Source: Nostoc sp. MS1 (GTDB lineage: Bacteria; Cyanobacteriota; Cyanobacteriia; Cyanobacteriales; Nostocaceae). Taken from it: a stretch of DNA of 44,662 nt. The stretch is taken from assembly GCF_019976755.1 (NCBI RefSeq), contig NZ_AP023446.1:1-44662 (forward strand). Reading direction: 5' to 3'. Positions within the stretch are counted from its first letter, which is position 1. Every line of letters begins with the position of its first letter. This document shows positions 26,749-35,734 of the stretch, one piece after another. A program made the position numbers and the translations under genes. The notes beneath the pieces were generated by a model. The model saw only the letters and a program-made list of their open reading frames with translations. It did not search any database and was not told the origin of the DNA.

Positions 26749-26810
26749 ACTTGTTAACAAGTTGGGTTGCCAACAAGTTAACTGTAAGTCTGTAACAAGA
26801 AGAACTTGAT
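26749..26810. promoter_or_regulatory. Palindromic operator upstream of parA
   Basis: Perfect 14-bp palindrome ACTTGTTAACAAGT (26749-26762), then CCAACAAGTTAAC and AACTTGATAAGTTAG. The word ACTTGT also recurs in the parB coding repeats. Likely autoregulatory and perhaps centromeric. Confidence 0.6.
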
Positions 26811-26886
26811 AAGTTAGCCATCTACTTGCCCCCTTCTTGCAACCCCAAACCCTGCTAAAATTCGTGTATTCAATACAGCAACTACC

Positions 26887-27336
26887 ATGTCTGGTAAAGG
26901 ATTTGGGCAACCCCAACCTACAAAAATCGATAAACTTGTTGAATCGACTGTGCGCTATTGCCACAAGCGAAACCCAGAAGCCTTAGATAAAATTTTTGAC
27001 AACCTACCTGTAAAGCTCAACAAACAGGTATTAGATGGTACGATTGCCGCTTTAGAAAAAGATATTGATGCCTTGAGTTGGCTTTGTGGTTATTTTGCAT
27101 CCGAAATTAACCGCAGTGAAGACAACGATAAACCTTATCATCCCATCACGTTGTTATCAAAGCTGTTGATTAAATCGGGAATGCAGCCATTCGTTGATTC
27201 AGTGAAAGCAGAAGAACTAAAAACATTAGTTATTAATATTATTCAAGAAAAGCCCAGATTTTTTGATCATGTTTGTACTAAAGATATAAAATCACTGCTT
27301 TTAGAACATTATAATATTTCTGTAAGTGAAAAATGA
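26887..27336 (+). CDS. Unknown helical protein, 149 aa
   Basis: MSGKGFGQPQPTKIDKLVES, TVRYCHKRNPEALDKIFDNL, then two further helical segments ending LLLEHYNISVSEK. Intact. Divergent from parA and sharing its control region. Its stop overlaps the next start (ATGA), so the two are translationally coupled. No family recognised. Confidence 0.6.
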   Translation: MSGKGFGQPQPTKIDKLVESTVRYCHKRNPEALDKIFDNLPVKLNKQVLDGTIAALEKDIDALSWLCGYFASEINRSEDNDKPYHPITLLSKLLIKSGMQPFVDSVKAEELKTLVINIIQEKPRFFDHVCTKDIKSLLLEHYNISVSEK

Positions 27337-27497
27337 TTATTAAAGTGATGATGCAGGTAGTAGAAGAGGGAAGAAGTAAATTTGGTGGAGATGGTTACGA
27401 GTGTGGGGATGGTAGTACACTAACATGGGCTGATGAACACGCTGTAGCTGGCTCAAAAATGACAGGACTTCATAAGTATTGGTGGTTCAATATTTAG
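27333..27497 (+). CDS. Small unknown protein, coupled to the upstream gene
   Basis: 54 residues: MIIKVMMQVVEEGRSKFGGD, GYECGDGSTLTWADEHAVAG, SKMTGLHKYWWFNI. It begins inside the ATGA stop/start overlap at 27333. Intact and well composed, but unknown. Confidence 0.55.
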   Translation: MIIKVMMQVVEEGRSKFGGDGYECGDGSTLTWADEHAVAGSKMTGLHKYWWFNI

Positions 27498-27637
27498 TTA
27501 AATTTAATCAAATTAATTTTCAACTATAAAATAAGAATTGCTCTTAAAATGAAAATGGAGGAACTGAAACTGATGCTTCAGTTTTGGATCGAAAGTTATA
27601 AATCTTAAAAATTTATAAGACCAAGGATTATAGTTTT

Positions 27638-27970
27638 ATGACTAATAATGAAGTGATAAGCGATGTGTTTAAAAATCAGCAATACATGACTACAGAACAA
27701 CTAAGTATTGCTCATGAGTTCCAGAAGATGATAGAAACTGAATATGCACTGTGTGCAAGAGAAATGAAAAAAGCTAATCAAGCGGCAGTATCTAAACCCA
27801 TCTCTACAAATCCAGATGAAAAGTTATCAATAAACTATGCAGGGCTGGAAATTGACGCAATTCGTGAATATTGGTTTAATCGGTTAGTCAGCCTCATTCA
27901 AATTATCGAAAACCGAAATACCCAATTGAATAAAGAACTAGCAAAGAAGTATTTAAACAATGAGCAGTAA
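27638..27970 (+). CDS. Unknown helical protein, 110 aa
   Basis: MTNNEVISDVFKNQQYMTTE, QLSIAHEFQKMIETEYALCA, ... ENRNTQLNKELAKKYLNNEQ. Mostly helical, intact. Overlaps the next ORF by 11 bases. Confidence 0.55.
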   Translation: MTNNEVISDVFKNQQYMTTEQLSIAHEFQKMIETEYALCAREMKKANQAAVSKPISTNPDEKLSINYAGLEIDAIREYWFNRLVSLIQIIENRNTQLNKELAKKYLNNEQ

Positions 27971-28211
27971 CTTAGACCGACTGCTGGCAAGATTAAAAGA
28001 GCAAGCAGACTTAATTGACGAACTTAACACACGTTCTGATTTTCGCCATAAAAGCATCCAAAGTCTGATATTAGCCAATGGTAAATCTTTTGAAAAACAG
28101 GTCAAATCTCCATTTAGAGGTCAACCAAAATCGTGCTTTGAAAATTGTTTAAAAGCACTTGTCCAGGAGCGATCCTTCACTGCATCAAGGCATGGGCGGT
28201 GTTGCGGCTAG
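27960..28211 (+). CDS. Unknown small protein, coiled-coil start
   Basis: MSSNLDRLLARLKEQADLID, ELNTRSDFRHKSIQSLILAN. ATG overlaps the end of the upstream gene. The last third is Cys/Arg-rich and may be out of frame after an indel near 28120. Confidence 0.4.
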   Translation: MSSNLDRLLARLKEQADLIDELNTRSDFRHKSIQSLILANGKSFEKQVKSPFRGQPKSCFENCLKALVQERSFTASRHGRCCG

Positions 28212-28398
28212 TGGTTTATAAACTGGCTTGCCCCAAACCCTCCTGCACTACATACCCCACTTTTAGCTATCAGTTTTGCTATCAAAGCAGGAAATTACAG
28301 ACTTAGCATAACTAATTAACACCTGCCTACTTCCGCAAGGAATATTTTACTCTGAGGTGAATGTAAAGATTAATGCACCTCCTTATGGAGTATGATAG

Positions 28399-28430
28399 AC
28401 GTTATTGGAAACTTACATTATCAATAACGT
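28399..28430. promoter_or_regulatory. Inverted repeat before the recombinase gene
   Basis: ACGTTATTG (28399-28407) and CAATAACGT (28422-28430), perfect 9-bp arms with a 14-bp spacer. Placed 15 bp before the recombinase start. Layout fits a recombination core site or an operator. Confidence 0.5.
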
Positions 28431-28444
28431 ATCTGTAAGTACTT

Positions 28445-29463
28445 ATGCTTAATGAGCCAATTTTTGGAGAGTTAGTAAAAGTTGAGTTGGAGGCGTGTTT
28501 AGATGCGCCGATCGCGCGATATTTTGACGCACAGCTTGATAAAGACCCGGATGTGTTGGCGCAGTTGTTGGCAGATAAGCGTAACCCCAATACTCGGCGT
28601 GCTTACGAGAAAGATTTGCGGGATTTCTTTATCAAGATGACGGGGTTGCCGCCGACTGGGGATAGTGTGCTGGAGTTTCTGCACTTGCAGCGAGAGCAAG
28701 CGGTGATGGTGGTGCTGAAGTACAAGGCGAAACTGATAGCGTCGGGGGTGAGAGAAGCAACCATTAATCGGCGGTTGGCGGCGCTTAAGTCTTTGGCGAA
28801 GATGGGACGGAAGCTGGGGTGTGCAATTACTCCCTAGAAGATGTGGAAGGGGAGAAGGTCAAGGCTTATCGAGATACGCGGGGGTTGATAGCAAGACGAT
28901 AGCACTGGTGCTTGGGCAATTTGACCGGGAGACTTTGATTGGTAAACGCAACAGAGCAATTTTTTTGGTGCTGTGGGGTTTGGCTTTGCGTCGCCAGGAA
29001 ATATGTCACTTAAATGTGGGTGACTTTGATTTTTATGGGCGCAAGTTGAGGGTTTTGGGGAAGGGTAAGGGAACGAATGAAGAATATTTGGATATGTCAA
29101 AAGATGTGGCGAATGCCATAGCTCATTGGTTAATTGCGCGAGGGATTTGAATCCCAATTTACCCATTTTACGGCGTTAGATTTTCATAACTCTGGGCATA
29201 GATTAACTACGGATGCTGTCTATAAAATAGTGTCGGCAGCTTTTAAGAAAGCGGGTGTAAAGAAACCGATGTCACCGCACAGAGTCAGGCATTCAGCGAT
29301 TACGGCGGCTCTGGATGCGACGGATGGGAATATTAGAAAGGTGCAGAAGTTGAGCCGTCATGCTGACCCGCGCACGCTGATGATTTATGACGATAATCGG
29401 AATAAAGATTTGTGGGAAATGTCGGAGTTGTTGACTGGTATGTTGAAGGATGAGGGCAAATAA
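28445..29463 (+). pseudogene. Tyrosine recombinase/integrase, two frameshifts
   Basis: Starts MLNEPIFGELVKVELEACLD. The core-binding domain holds NPNTRRAYEKDLRDFF. Catalytic residues: Arg in LALRRQEICHLNVGDF, HRVRHS (HxxR), SRHAD, and Tyr in LMIYDDNRNKDLWEM. Slips near 28825 and 29145 separate the parts; repaired length is about 340 residues. It may resolve plasmid multimers or integrate the plasmid. Confidence 0.87.
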
Positions 29464-29567
29464 AAATTAATAAATTGTGCATTTGAAATGAAGGGTAGGC
29501 AGATCAGATTTCCTATACTCCTGCTTATCGGTTAATCCCAGCACATTGGACAAAATTTGTATTTTGC

Positions 29568-29786
29568 TCATTCCTCTTCTATTCCAAATTCTTCAACACT
29601 CTCCCAATCAAATCGCCAAACCTTATTATTAATTTCAATTAAATCTGATTCACCATCACGATAAAGCGTCTCTTCCTCTTCGTCGTCTTTAAGATAATTG
29701 TTAACTTTTATCTCCTCAAACAATGAAGGTTGTACTTCAAATAAGGAAATAAGTTTTTCATAATTTATATCTGTTGGCTTAATCAT
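29568..29786 (-). CDS. Unknown acidic protein, 72 aa
   Basis: MIKPTDINYEKLISLFEVQP, SLFEEIKVNNYLKDDEEEET, LYRDGESDLIEINNKVWRFD, ending EEFGIEEE. Intact; last of three small minus-strand genes. Unknown function; very acidic, so a DNA-mimic role is only a guess. Confidence 0.5.
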   Translation of the reverse strand: MIKPTDINYEKLISLFEVQPSLFEEIKVNNYLKDDEEEETLYRDGESDLIEINNKVWRFDWESVEEFGIEEE

Positions 29787-29807
29787 GTTGCTTACTTTGT
29801 TTCGTCT

Positions 29808-30003
29808 CAGCTTAAATCAGAGTTTAAATCAGGGCAGTAATCACAGCGTGGTGCTTTAGGATCTGTAATCATACAAACTTCTCTATCTGGATACGCAAAA
29901 AATAAGGACATATACAAGTTTCTTCATCAAGATAACAATCATCAAAGTCTAACTGACTTAATTTTTGCGCTGATAACTTAGCATAAACCGGGTATTCTTC
30001 CAT
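29808..30003 (-). pseudogene. Paralogue of the Cys-rich protein at 20584, one frameshift
   Basis: MEEYPVYAKLSAQKLSQLDF, DDCYLDEETCICPYFFAYPD, REVCMITDPKAPRCDYCPDL, NSDLS after restoring one T near 29905. Same cysteine pattern as the gene at 20584-20784. Confidence 0.6.
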
Positions 30004-30117
30004 ATTATACAACTCTTATTTTGTATGTTTTTGAATTTAAAAAATCGGTTTAAAATTTTAATTCAAATGTATCAATTAAAATTTATGGCGTAATGTGTAT
30101 TTTGCTCAAACACCACA

Positions 30118-30272
30118 TCAATTATAAGAATCAATCCCCGATACAAATTCTTTGCATACTTGATAGCTATCTGATACCAAAATAACACTGTCGTCATCAC
30201 CAATATGCTTTTTAATTTTGTACAAAAGCGACCTATTCTTTGGCAATATGTTTCAACTACGTAATATTCCAT
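30118..30272 (-). pseudogene. Small unknown protein, one frameshift
   Basis: MEYYVVETYCQRIG from 30272, then in another frame LLYKIKKHIGDDDSVILVSD, SYQVCKEFVSGIDSYN to 30118. About 50 residues. The second frame is far more protein-like than the continuous one. Confidence 0.4.
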
Positions 30273-30312
30273 AATTTGTAATTTTAGACTTTGAATTAGT
30301 ATTTTGTCAGAA

Positions 30313-30854
30313 ATGTTGAAAGTGATCTACCAATTTTACATTGTTTTAGGCGATTTAAACCCAGACACAAACGGGGCAACCGAACTACTAGAGCGTGTAG
30401 AAGCGGCGTTATCACCAGTTGTATCACCAGTTGAGGATGAAGAACAAGTTTGCGATCGCTACTTGGCATCATTGCAGCTAGAGGAGCAATCACCTGAGTA
30501 CAAAAAGCAAAGCAGCATATTGAGGCATTTATTCAAGAGTTACAGCAGAGACGATTGTCACTGACTCCATCTAAGAAGAAGATGAATGTTGAAGCATTGC
30601 GACTATTGCGTCAAGAGTTTAAAGACAATTGGCTGAGTTTCTTTGAAGCAATCTCAATCGAGCCTGGATATTTTCAGACTTTTGAAGAATTATTACAAGC
30701 TTTAGAGCGAGAAATGGCTGTACCGTATGGGGATTTAGAATCTCATGAAAAGGATTTTCTTCGTGGTTGGGATGAAGTTTATAGCAGAGCTTGTGCTGAG
30801 GCTGACCGACGAAAACATGGGGCAAGTCCTAACTTGAACTGGTTTGAGCAGTAG
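30313..30854 (+). pseudogene. Unknown helical protein, one frameshift
   Basis: MLKVIYQFYIVLGDLNPDTN to LEEQSPE. After one slip near 30510 it continues QKAKQHIEAFIQELQQRRLS, LTPSKKKMNVEALRLLRQEF, ending HGASPNLNWFEQ. About 180 residues. Followed closely by another small gene. Confidence 0.5.
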
Positions 30855-30865
30855 TAGGTGTACTC

Positions 30866-31084
30866 ATGTATGAATTAGCAAGCCTAGTAGAAGTACGACT
30901 TTGGGAGCTAGATAAAAATCTAGAATTAACTACTGAAGATATATTTGATATTCTCTGTCAAGAATACCAGTTAAATGCTGATTCTCTTGAAAAAGAACTA
31001 AGTTGTAAATGTCCATTTGCATTAACTGGCTTTTTAAGGGAGTTAGAACGGACAGAAGTTGATTATTATTCAGCAATTGAATAA
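30866..31084 (+). CDS. Unknown acidic protein, 72 aa
   Basis: MYELASLVEVRLWELDKNLE, LTTEDIFDILCQEYQLNADS, LEKELSCKCPFALTGFLREL, ERTEVDYYSAIE. 12 bp after the previous gene. No family recognised. Confidence 0.5.
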   Translation: MYELASLVEVRLWELDKNLELTTEDIFDILCQEYQLNADSLEKELSCKCPFALTGFLRELERTEVDYYSAIE

Positions 31085-31138
31085 ATTAATCTATTAGCTC
31101 TTTTATCCCAAAACAGTGCTGATGAAGATAATTCAATC

Positions 31139-31287
31139 ATGAGAAAATTAACGCCAGATGATTACAAAGAATGCCCTCTTGATTAGTGGGCTGCTCAAAG
31201 TTCGATGAGCAGAATGAGTATGGGCGGCAAATGTGGAAGAAATGCCCAAATTACACAGCTAAAAATCTCTCCTATATTGTCGCATAA
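31139..31287 (+). pseudogene. Small unknown protein with in-frame TAG and a frameshift
   Basis: MRKLTPDDYKECPLD, TAG at 31184-31186, WAAQ. After one missing A near 31200 it reads KFDEQNEYGRQMWKKCPNYT, AKNLSYIVA. The TAG is the only stop in the first frame and could be read by the CUA tRNA of the array. Confidence 0.4.
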
Positions 31288-31466
31288 TACATTAGACTCA
31301 AATACTGATAACGTCGTCTAAAGGCAGTGACCACAGTGGCAAGCGTTGGATTTAGTTTGTAACAAGTTATGGAACCCAAGGATAATTAAGTGGGTATGAA
31401 TCATCGTCAATGTCGATAACGCTCAGGAGCATTCACAGGCAAGCTTTAGCTCTCCCTAATATCAAG

Positions 31467-31507
31467 GCTATCTTAGCGCCTACAATAGCGATATCAGCTA
31501 AGATATC
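31467..31507. promoter_or_regulatory. Inverted repeat before the 31.5 kb gene
   Basis: GCTATCTTAGC (31467-31477) and GCTAAGATATC (31497-31507), 9 of 11 positions paired; GATATC also repeats. It ends 3 bp before the start, so it probably autoregulates. Confidence 0.5.
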
Positions 31508-31510
31508 ACC

Positions 31511-32090
31511 ATGCCCTCTAAGAAAACTCAAAGCAAAAACCGCCGCCAAGCGAGATGATCCGCGTCCCTGTTGCCTTAAAAGATGCTGTACGGGAACTGT
31601 CCCGCTTGCACAGGGAAGGACGTACAGCCCTCTTGCTGCAAGGAATCCAAGAATTGGTTAACAAAATAGATAGCACTGCTGATATCGATAGCAATAATTC
31701 AATACAGCAATTAGAGCAACGGATAGCCCAACTAGAATCACGGCGCTCTTCAGATTCTACCGATGAGTTGAAAGAGGAACTGACTGCTATCAGCGATCGC
31801 GTGGAGCAACTAGAGACAGCGTACAACCAACTGATTATCTACCTCAATAGCAAGAGTAAACCCAGGCAATCATCCTCACGTTACTATCAACCACAAGGCG
31901 AAGTCAAAATAGATACTTATACACCCCAAAACCTAGCCAAGCGTTTGGGGGTAGATGTAAAGACTCTAGAGCGTATCCGAGTGAATGCCAAAAGCCGGAG
32001 GAGTTTATTAGCTGGAGCAGGGGACGTGACCCCAGTGGTTTTGGTTGGAGGTATAACCCAGAAAGTGGACTTTACCATCCGGTGAGATAG
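31511..32090 (+). pseudogene. Putative DNA-binding coiled-coil regulator, two frameshifts
   Basis: MPSKKTQSKNRRQA, then after a slip near 31550 MIRVPVALKDAVRELSRLHR, a coiled coil (31690-31830), and YTPQNLAKRLGVDVKTLERI, an HTH-like motif. A final slip near 31998 gives the ending SRGRDPSGFGWRYNPESGLY, HPVR. About 193 residues. RVP..L...V..LS..HR resembles plasmid RHH-type proteins. Confidence 0.55.
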
Positions 32091-32199
32091 CGTGAGCGGG
32101 TGCGTTTGACTTCCTTGAGCCACAAAATCATTCTATTAGGGGAGAGCTAAATATTTGGCAAACTAGTGTAATTATCAATAGACATAAACGAGGATACAC

Positions 32200-32427
32200 A
32201 TGGCGAATCTAGAACTTAATGATGAACAATTGAAGGTAATTTCAAAAGCTTGCGAACTTCTATCTCGAATCTACATGGGACAAATTGAAGAAGTAGCTTT
32301 GTTGTTTTCTGACTTGCCAGAAGAGCAATATCAACAATTAGTTGATACATTAAAATCACTTAAACCTATTATCAAAGTCACATCAAAACAATCAAATTCA
32401 GGAATCAGAGATGAAAGTATCCCCTGA
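32200..32427 (+). CDS. Unknown helical protein, 75 aa
   Basis: MANLELNDEQLKVISKACEL, LSRIYMGQIEEVALLFSDLP, EEQYQQLVDTLKSLKPIIKV. Intact, helical. Overlaps the next small ORF by 17 bases. Confidence 0.5.
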   Translation: MANLELNDEQLKVISKACELLSRIYMGQIEEVALLFSDLPEEQYQQLVDTLKSLKPIIKVTSKQSNSGIRDESIP

Positions 32428-32574
32428 AGTAGCTCGCTACGCTTACGATATTCATCAAGTGATCCGTCATTATTTGGCTTGGAAAACCAGACTGGTGGTG
32501 GGAATGCTGTTCATTTTGATTCGCCTAAACCTTATGGCAGTCTATCTCTACCAAAATTAGTGAATAACCATTAA
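32411..32574 (+). pseudogene. Small unknown ORF, probable frameshift
   Basis: MKVSPEVARYAYDIHQVIRH, then in the next frame LENQTGGGNAVHFDSPKPYG, SLSLPKLVNNH. Low support. Confidence 0.3.
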
Positions 32575-32663
32575 ATCGCTATAATGCCACCTTTACTACC
32601 TCAACGTTAGTAAGATGAATTTCGTTGAAAATATAACCTCATATTGCTCTTGAGTTATGAGTT

Positions 32664-33348
32664 GTGAGTAAACACCATTCGCTGTGGGAAAAACTGAATG
32701 AGCGGCAACAGGCTACCCTCACTGCCATTTACCGTGCTGACCAATCGGCGGAGGCTGACCAAAAACAAGCTTGGGATAGGGGGTCAACAAGAGTTCCTGC
32801 TGCTGTGTGTGGCGTAATTTGCCATATTATTTTGAACCCACAAGCCATGAAACCTTACTGCACAGGCTGTTGAGAAAAGCCAATGTGGTTGACCCTGGAC
32901 TGGGTTCAACTTTGCGGGTCTTAGAAGGACATAACTTAATCCAATGTAATTATTATCAAAGCGAACTAATGAGCATCAAACTCACCCCAACTGGACGTGC
33001 TGTTGCGCGTGCAGGCTTGGGTGAATCAGCTTCCAAAAAGCCACCAAAGGGAGAGTTAAAACCCTTGCAGTGGTCAGCACTAGTTACCGCTTATCAAGCA
33101 GGCACAGAAGGGATAGACAGTGGCGCAAGTCTAGGGATTACGCTGGTTTTAGTTGGCAGTGGACTTGGTTGAGACTGGTGCGTTATTACGGAACTGATCA
33201 CGGTTTAGTCAAAGAGGTAGGCTACTGGAAAGACAGCCTACACTCCTATAAGTTAGTTATTACTGAGGCGGGAATTGAATTTTACCGTCAGCAATGGGAA
33301 CAATACCGCGCCCTCTACCCAGATGTAAATGCACCCAAGCCTGATTGA
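32664..33348 (+). pseudogene. Winged-helix-like unknown protein, frameshifted
   Basis: MSKHHSLWEKLNERQQATLT, AIYRADQSAEADQKQAWDRG. After a slip near 32790 it continues RNLPYYFEPTSHETLLHRLL, GLGSTLRVLEGHNLIQCNYY, LTPTGRAVARAGLG. After another near 33110 it runs DYAGFSWQWTWLRLVRYYGT and ends at 33348. The LEGxxLIxC...LTPTGR pattern is winged-helix-like and repeats in the second half. Possibly a duplicated DNA-binding module. Confidence 0.55.
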
Positions 33349-33455
33349 CGTTATTTGAATTTAATTAGTATTAATTTTTAGGTGATTTTTAGTTATCTTC
33401 TTAAGTAAGTTCGTTATTACCCTTGAGTTGCGTTCCACAGTTTTAAAACCAGTCC

Positions 33456-33754
33456 ATGCCTAAGAAATCAAGAGAACGTTATCCTCAAACTGGTCAGATA
33501 TCGCACTCGTTGTCAAACAAGAAGTGAACTGGCGATGTTCTAAGTGTGGGTTGCAGTGCATTCGCCCCGGTGATGATACATCCAATCTGACCCGTTCCCA
33601 AAGAACCGCATTAACGTTGACGGTGCATCACTCTAATTTTGTGCCAGAAGACAATCGTCGGTCAAACTTATGTGCGTTGTGTACGGCTTGTCACTTGAGT
33701 TTTCATACCCGACGTAAGGGCAATGTATCGCCGGGGCAACTGTCTTTGTTTTGA
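33456..33754 (+). pseudogene. HNH endonuclease, one frameshift
   Basis: MPKKSRERYPQNWSDIALVV, KQEVNWRCSKCGLQCIRPGD after one A is restored near 33488; then TVHHSNFVPEDNRRSNLCAL, CTACHLSFHTRRK. CxxC...HH...CxxCH of the HNH fold. About 99 residues. Confidence 0.8.
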
Positions 33755-33774
33755 GTGATTAAAAATGTAGCTTA

Positions 33775-33979
33775 TCAATTTATGTTGAACCGTGATAATA
33801 ACTCCTCTCGCTTAGACTGCAACAGTAAGCTCAGAGCTTCTTCCCTAGATAAGTCCATCAACTGAGGAATAATCTTTTCTAATTCAGCATCTAGATTGCC
33901 AAACCGTACTTTTTAAAAGTGCCGAAATGGTTTCCCGTCGTTCTCTCTCGGCTCCCACTCGTTCCCAACTTGTGACCAT
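33775..33979 (-). pseudogene. C-terminal fragment of an Rpn/DUF4351 protein
   Basis: MVTSWERVGAERERRETISA, then after a slip near 33915 RFGNLDAELEKIIPQLMDLS, REEALSLLLQSKREELLSRF. This is the DUF4351 tail of PD-(D/E)XK 'Rpn' recombination-promoting nuclease-like proteins. The nuclease domain is absent upstream. Confidence 0.65.
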
Positions 33980-34021
33980 TGCTATATATTCCTCCTTCTC
34001 GGTTAATCCCTATCAATCAAC

Positions 34022-34243
34022 ATGACACCACAAACGCTACAACCCTCATTATTCCGTTAGCTGAGAAAAATAGCTTATGCTTGCAGCACAGTGGACACTT
34101 CGAGGTGTGATCCGCACCAATAGGATTGGCTGTTGCGGCTTGTCCAACTGTCTATACAATCTTCTATACCCTAGTGGATAAATTGTTGCTATCAATGCGT
34201 GAACAGAGCAGCTAGTTACTCATTTACAACAAAAACTTTATAA
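34022..34243 (+). pseudogene. Degenerate copy of a repeated ORF, three in-frame TAG
   Basis: MTPQTLQPSLFR, TAG, LRKIAYACSTVDTSRCDPHQ, TAG, DWLLRLVQLSIQSSIP, TAG, WINCCYQCVN, ending at TAA 34241. The only internal stops are amber (34058, 34121, 34172). It aligns with 35102-35290. Confidence 0.45.
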
Positions 34244-34319
34244 AATACCTGCTCTGTTAGAACAAACTTAACGGTCAATTTAGGTGATGCTATTGGAGAA
34301 ATAGTAAAGCCACTCACCC

Positions 34320-34767
34320 ATGAAGAAACTGCTTAAACGCCTCTTGGCACTGCTACGGCAATTTTTTCAGCAGTTCTCATCCACACAGCAACCCAGTTCT
34401 CCTCCAGCTTATCACCCGCCAACGATTCCTATCCTCCCATTCCCACTTTCGTTCCTCAGTGGCACAACGGTTTAGTGCTAGTTTGTTCGCAGTGTACAGT
34501 CGAGCAATTTGACGGGAGTTCTCATCGCATTAATAGAAGTACAACAGCCTCCTCTGAGTTACAAAACTGGTTGAAATCTCGTTTAAAAATTGATGGACTG
34601 TGGGGGAAATATCGGGTTGTTAGCACCAGTTGTTTAGGAGTTTGTCCACAGGGGGCGTTGTTGTGGTTCTACGTCTAGATGCAGTTGGGCAACAGTGCTT
34701 CATTGTCGCTCCTCAAGACGAACGCGAAATTCTCTACTCCTATATCAAACAGATGCACAAGTATTAA
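34320..34767 (+). pseudogene. Thioredoxin-like [2Fe-2S] ferredoxin, frameshifted
   Basis: MKKLLKRLLALLRQFFQQFS, a Pro-rich linker, then after a slip near 34430 WHNGLVLVCSQCTVEQFDGS. STSCLGVCPQGA follows, and after a slip near 34660 VAPQDEREILYSYIKQMHKY. CxxC and CxxxC pairs are those of thioredoxin-like 2Fe-2S proteins. About 150 residues with a basic N-terminus. Confidence 0.7.
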
Positions 34768-34844
34768 TTTTTAACTTGCTTAATTGCCCTTGAGTTGAAA
34801 AGTAGCTACATTAAAAGTTAGGAATATATCAAATATTCCTAAGA

Positions 34845-34871
34845 AAAACCCCATAGCTCACTAGGGGTTGT
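34845..34871. terminator. Hairpin after the ferredoxin gene
   Basis: AACCCC (34847-34852) and GGGGTT (34864-34869) with loop ATAGCTCACTA; A-run before, no T-run after. Confidence 0.5.
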
Positions 34872-34969
34872 AATTAATAGTTCTCTGTGTGTGTACAAAT
34901 GTACTATAAAGTGGGGAAGTAATCAAGAGATACGAGAAGAAATTCAGTGTATCCGCCCCATAAACAAAT

Positions 34970-34998
34970 TTTGCCCTCGGTTTTCGGCTGAGGGCAAA
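34970..34998. terminator. Hairpin terminator-like element
   Basis: TTTGCCCTC (34970-34978) pairs perfectly with GAGGGCAAA (34990-34998), flanked by A/T. Region 34768-35101 otherwise holds no gene. Confidence 0.6.
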
Positions 34999-35101
34999 GT
35001 TGTATCGATAATAAAGGACAGAAACACAATGTAACTACCCGAAAAGCTTATTGTTTCGTCAGCGATGACACCCGCTTAAACTAGACTTATCATTCAGCCC
35101 G

Positions 35102-35290
35102 ACACCACAAACGCTACAACCGCCATTCTTTCGTAGGCTGATTAAATTAGCTTATGCAGGCTGCATAGTGGACAGTTGGAGGTATAATCCGCACCAGTAT
35201 TCATGGCTCATGTTGCGGCTTTCTCAACTGTCTATATTGGGTTCTACACTCCTGATTGAGTCCCTGCTATCAGTGAGTGATATCAATCTA
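35102..35290 (+). repeat. Second copy of the 34.0 kb repeated ORF
   Basis: Reads TPQTLQPPFFRRLIKLAYAG, CIVDSWRYNPHQYSWLMLRL, SQLSILGSTLLIES without stops. It matches 34022-34200 in order and spacing. The open frame runs on to 35620 but overlaps a better-supported minus gene. Family unknown. Confidence 0.5.
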
Positions 35291-35412
35291 TTAGTGGCGA
35301 TCGCCTTTGGGATAATTTCTTGTCCCAGATATGCGACAGGACAGCGATCGCTCTTAAACCACAGGTGGGGTCAGATAGCGATCGCCGTTGTAATCCATCG
35401 ACTACCAATCAC

Positions 35413-35607
35413 TCAAAAATGCGATACCCACTCAACTAACTGTGCGAACGCTGCCAGAATTGGTTGCCAGAATTTGATTAAAAATCCTAGTACCGTGAAT
35501 ACAAACCCTGCGATGGGTTGCCAGAATCGGCATAGCTGCCTGATTCTCCACAGTAAGGATTTTCTTCTGCGATTCGGACGGCGGGTTAATGTCTTTCGGG
35601 AAGTCAT
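35413..35607 (-). CDS. Small single-pass membrane protein
   Basis: MTSRKTLTRRPNRRRKSLLW, RIRQLCRFWQPIAGFVFTVL, GFLIKFWQPILAAFAQLVEW, VSHF. A very basic N-terminus is followed by a hydrophobic segment. AGGAG six bases before ATG 35607 supports the start. Role unknown. Confidence 0.5.
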   Translation of the reverse strand: MTSRKTLTRRPNRRRKSLLWRIRQLCRFWQPIAGFVFTVLGFLIKFWQPILAAFAQLVEWVSHF

Positions 35608-35734
35608 CAGTAACTCCTAAATTCAATTTGTTTGATGACTTTGAGTTTAGGAATTGCTAAATCGAAACTAAATTAGTCAAAAATAGAGTAAAAATAGACT
35701 TAAATAGAAATAAATCGACTATAGGTTTAATTAA

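Noticed and set aside
35168..35620. 150-codon plus-strand ORF
   Set aside because: Only its first third matches the 34.0 kb copy. The rest overlaps a minus gene with a good ribosome site, and it has no ATG of its own.
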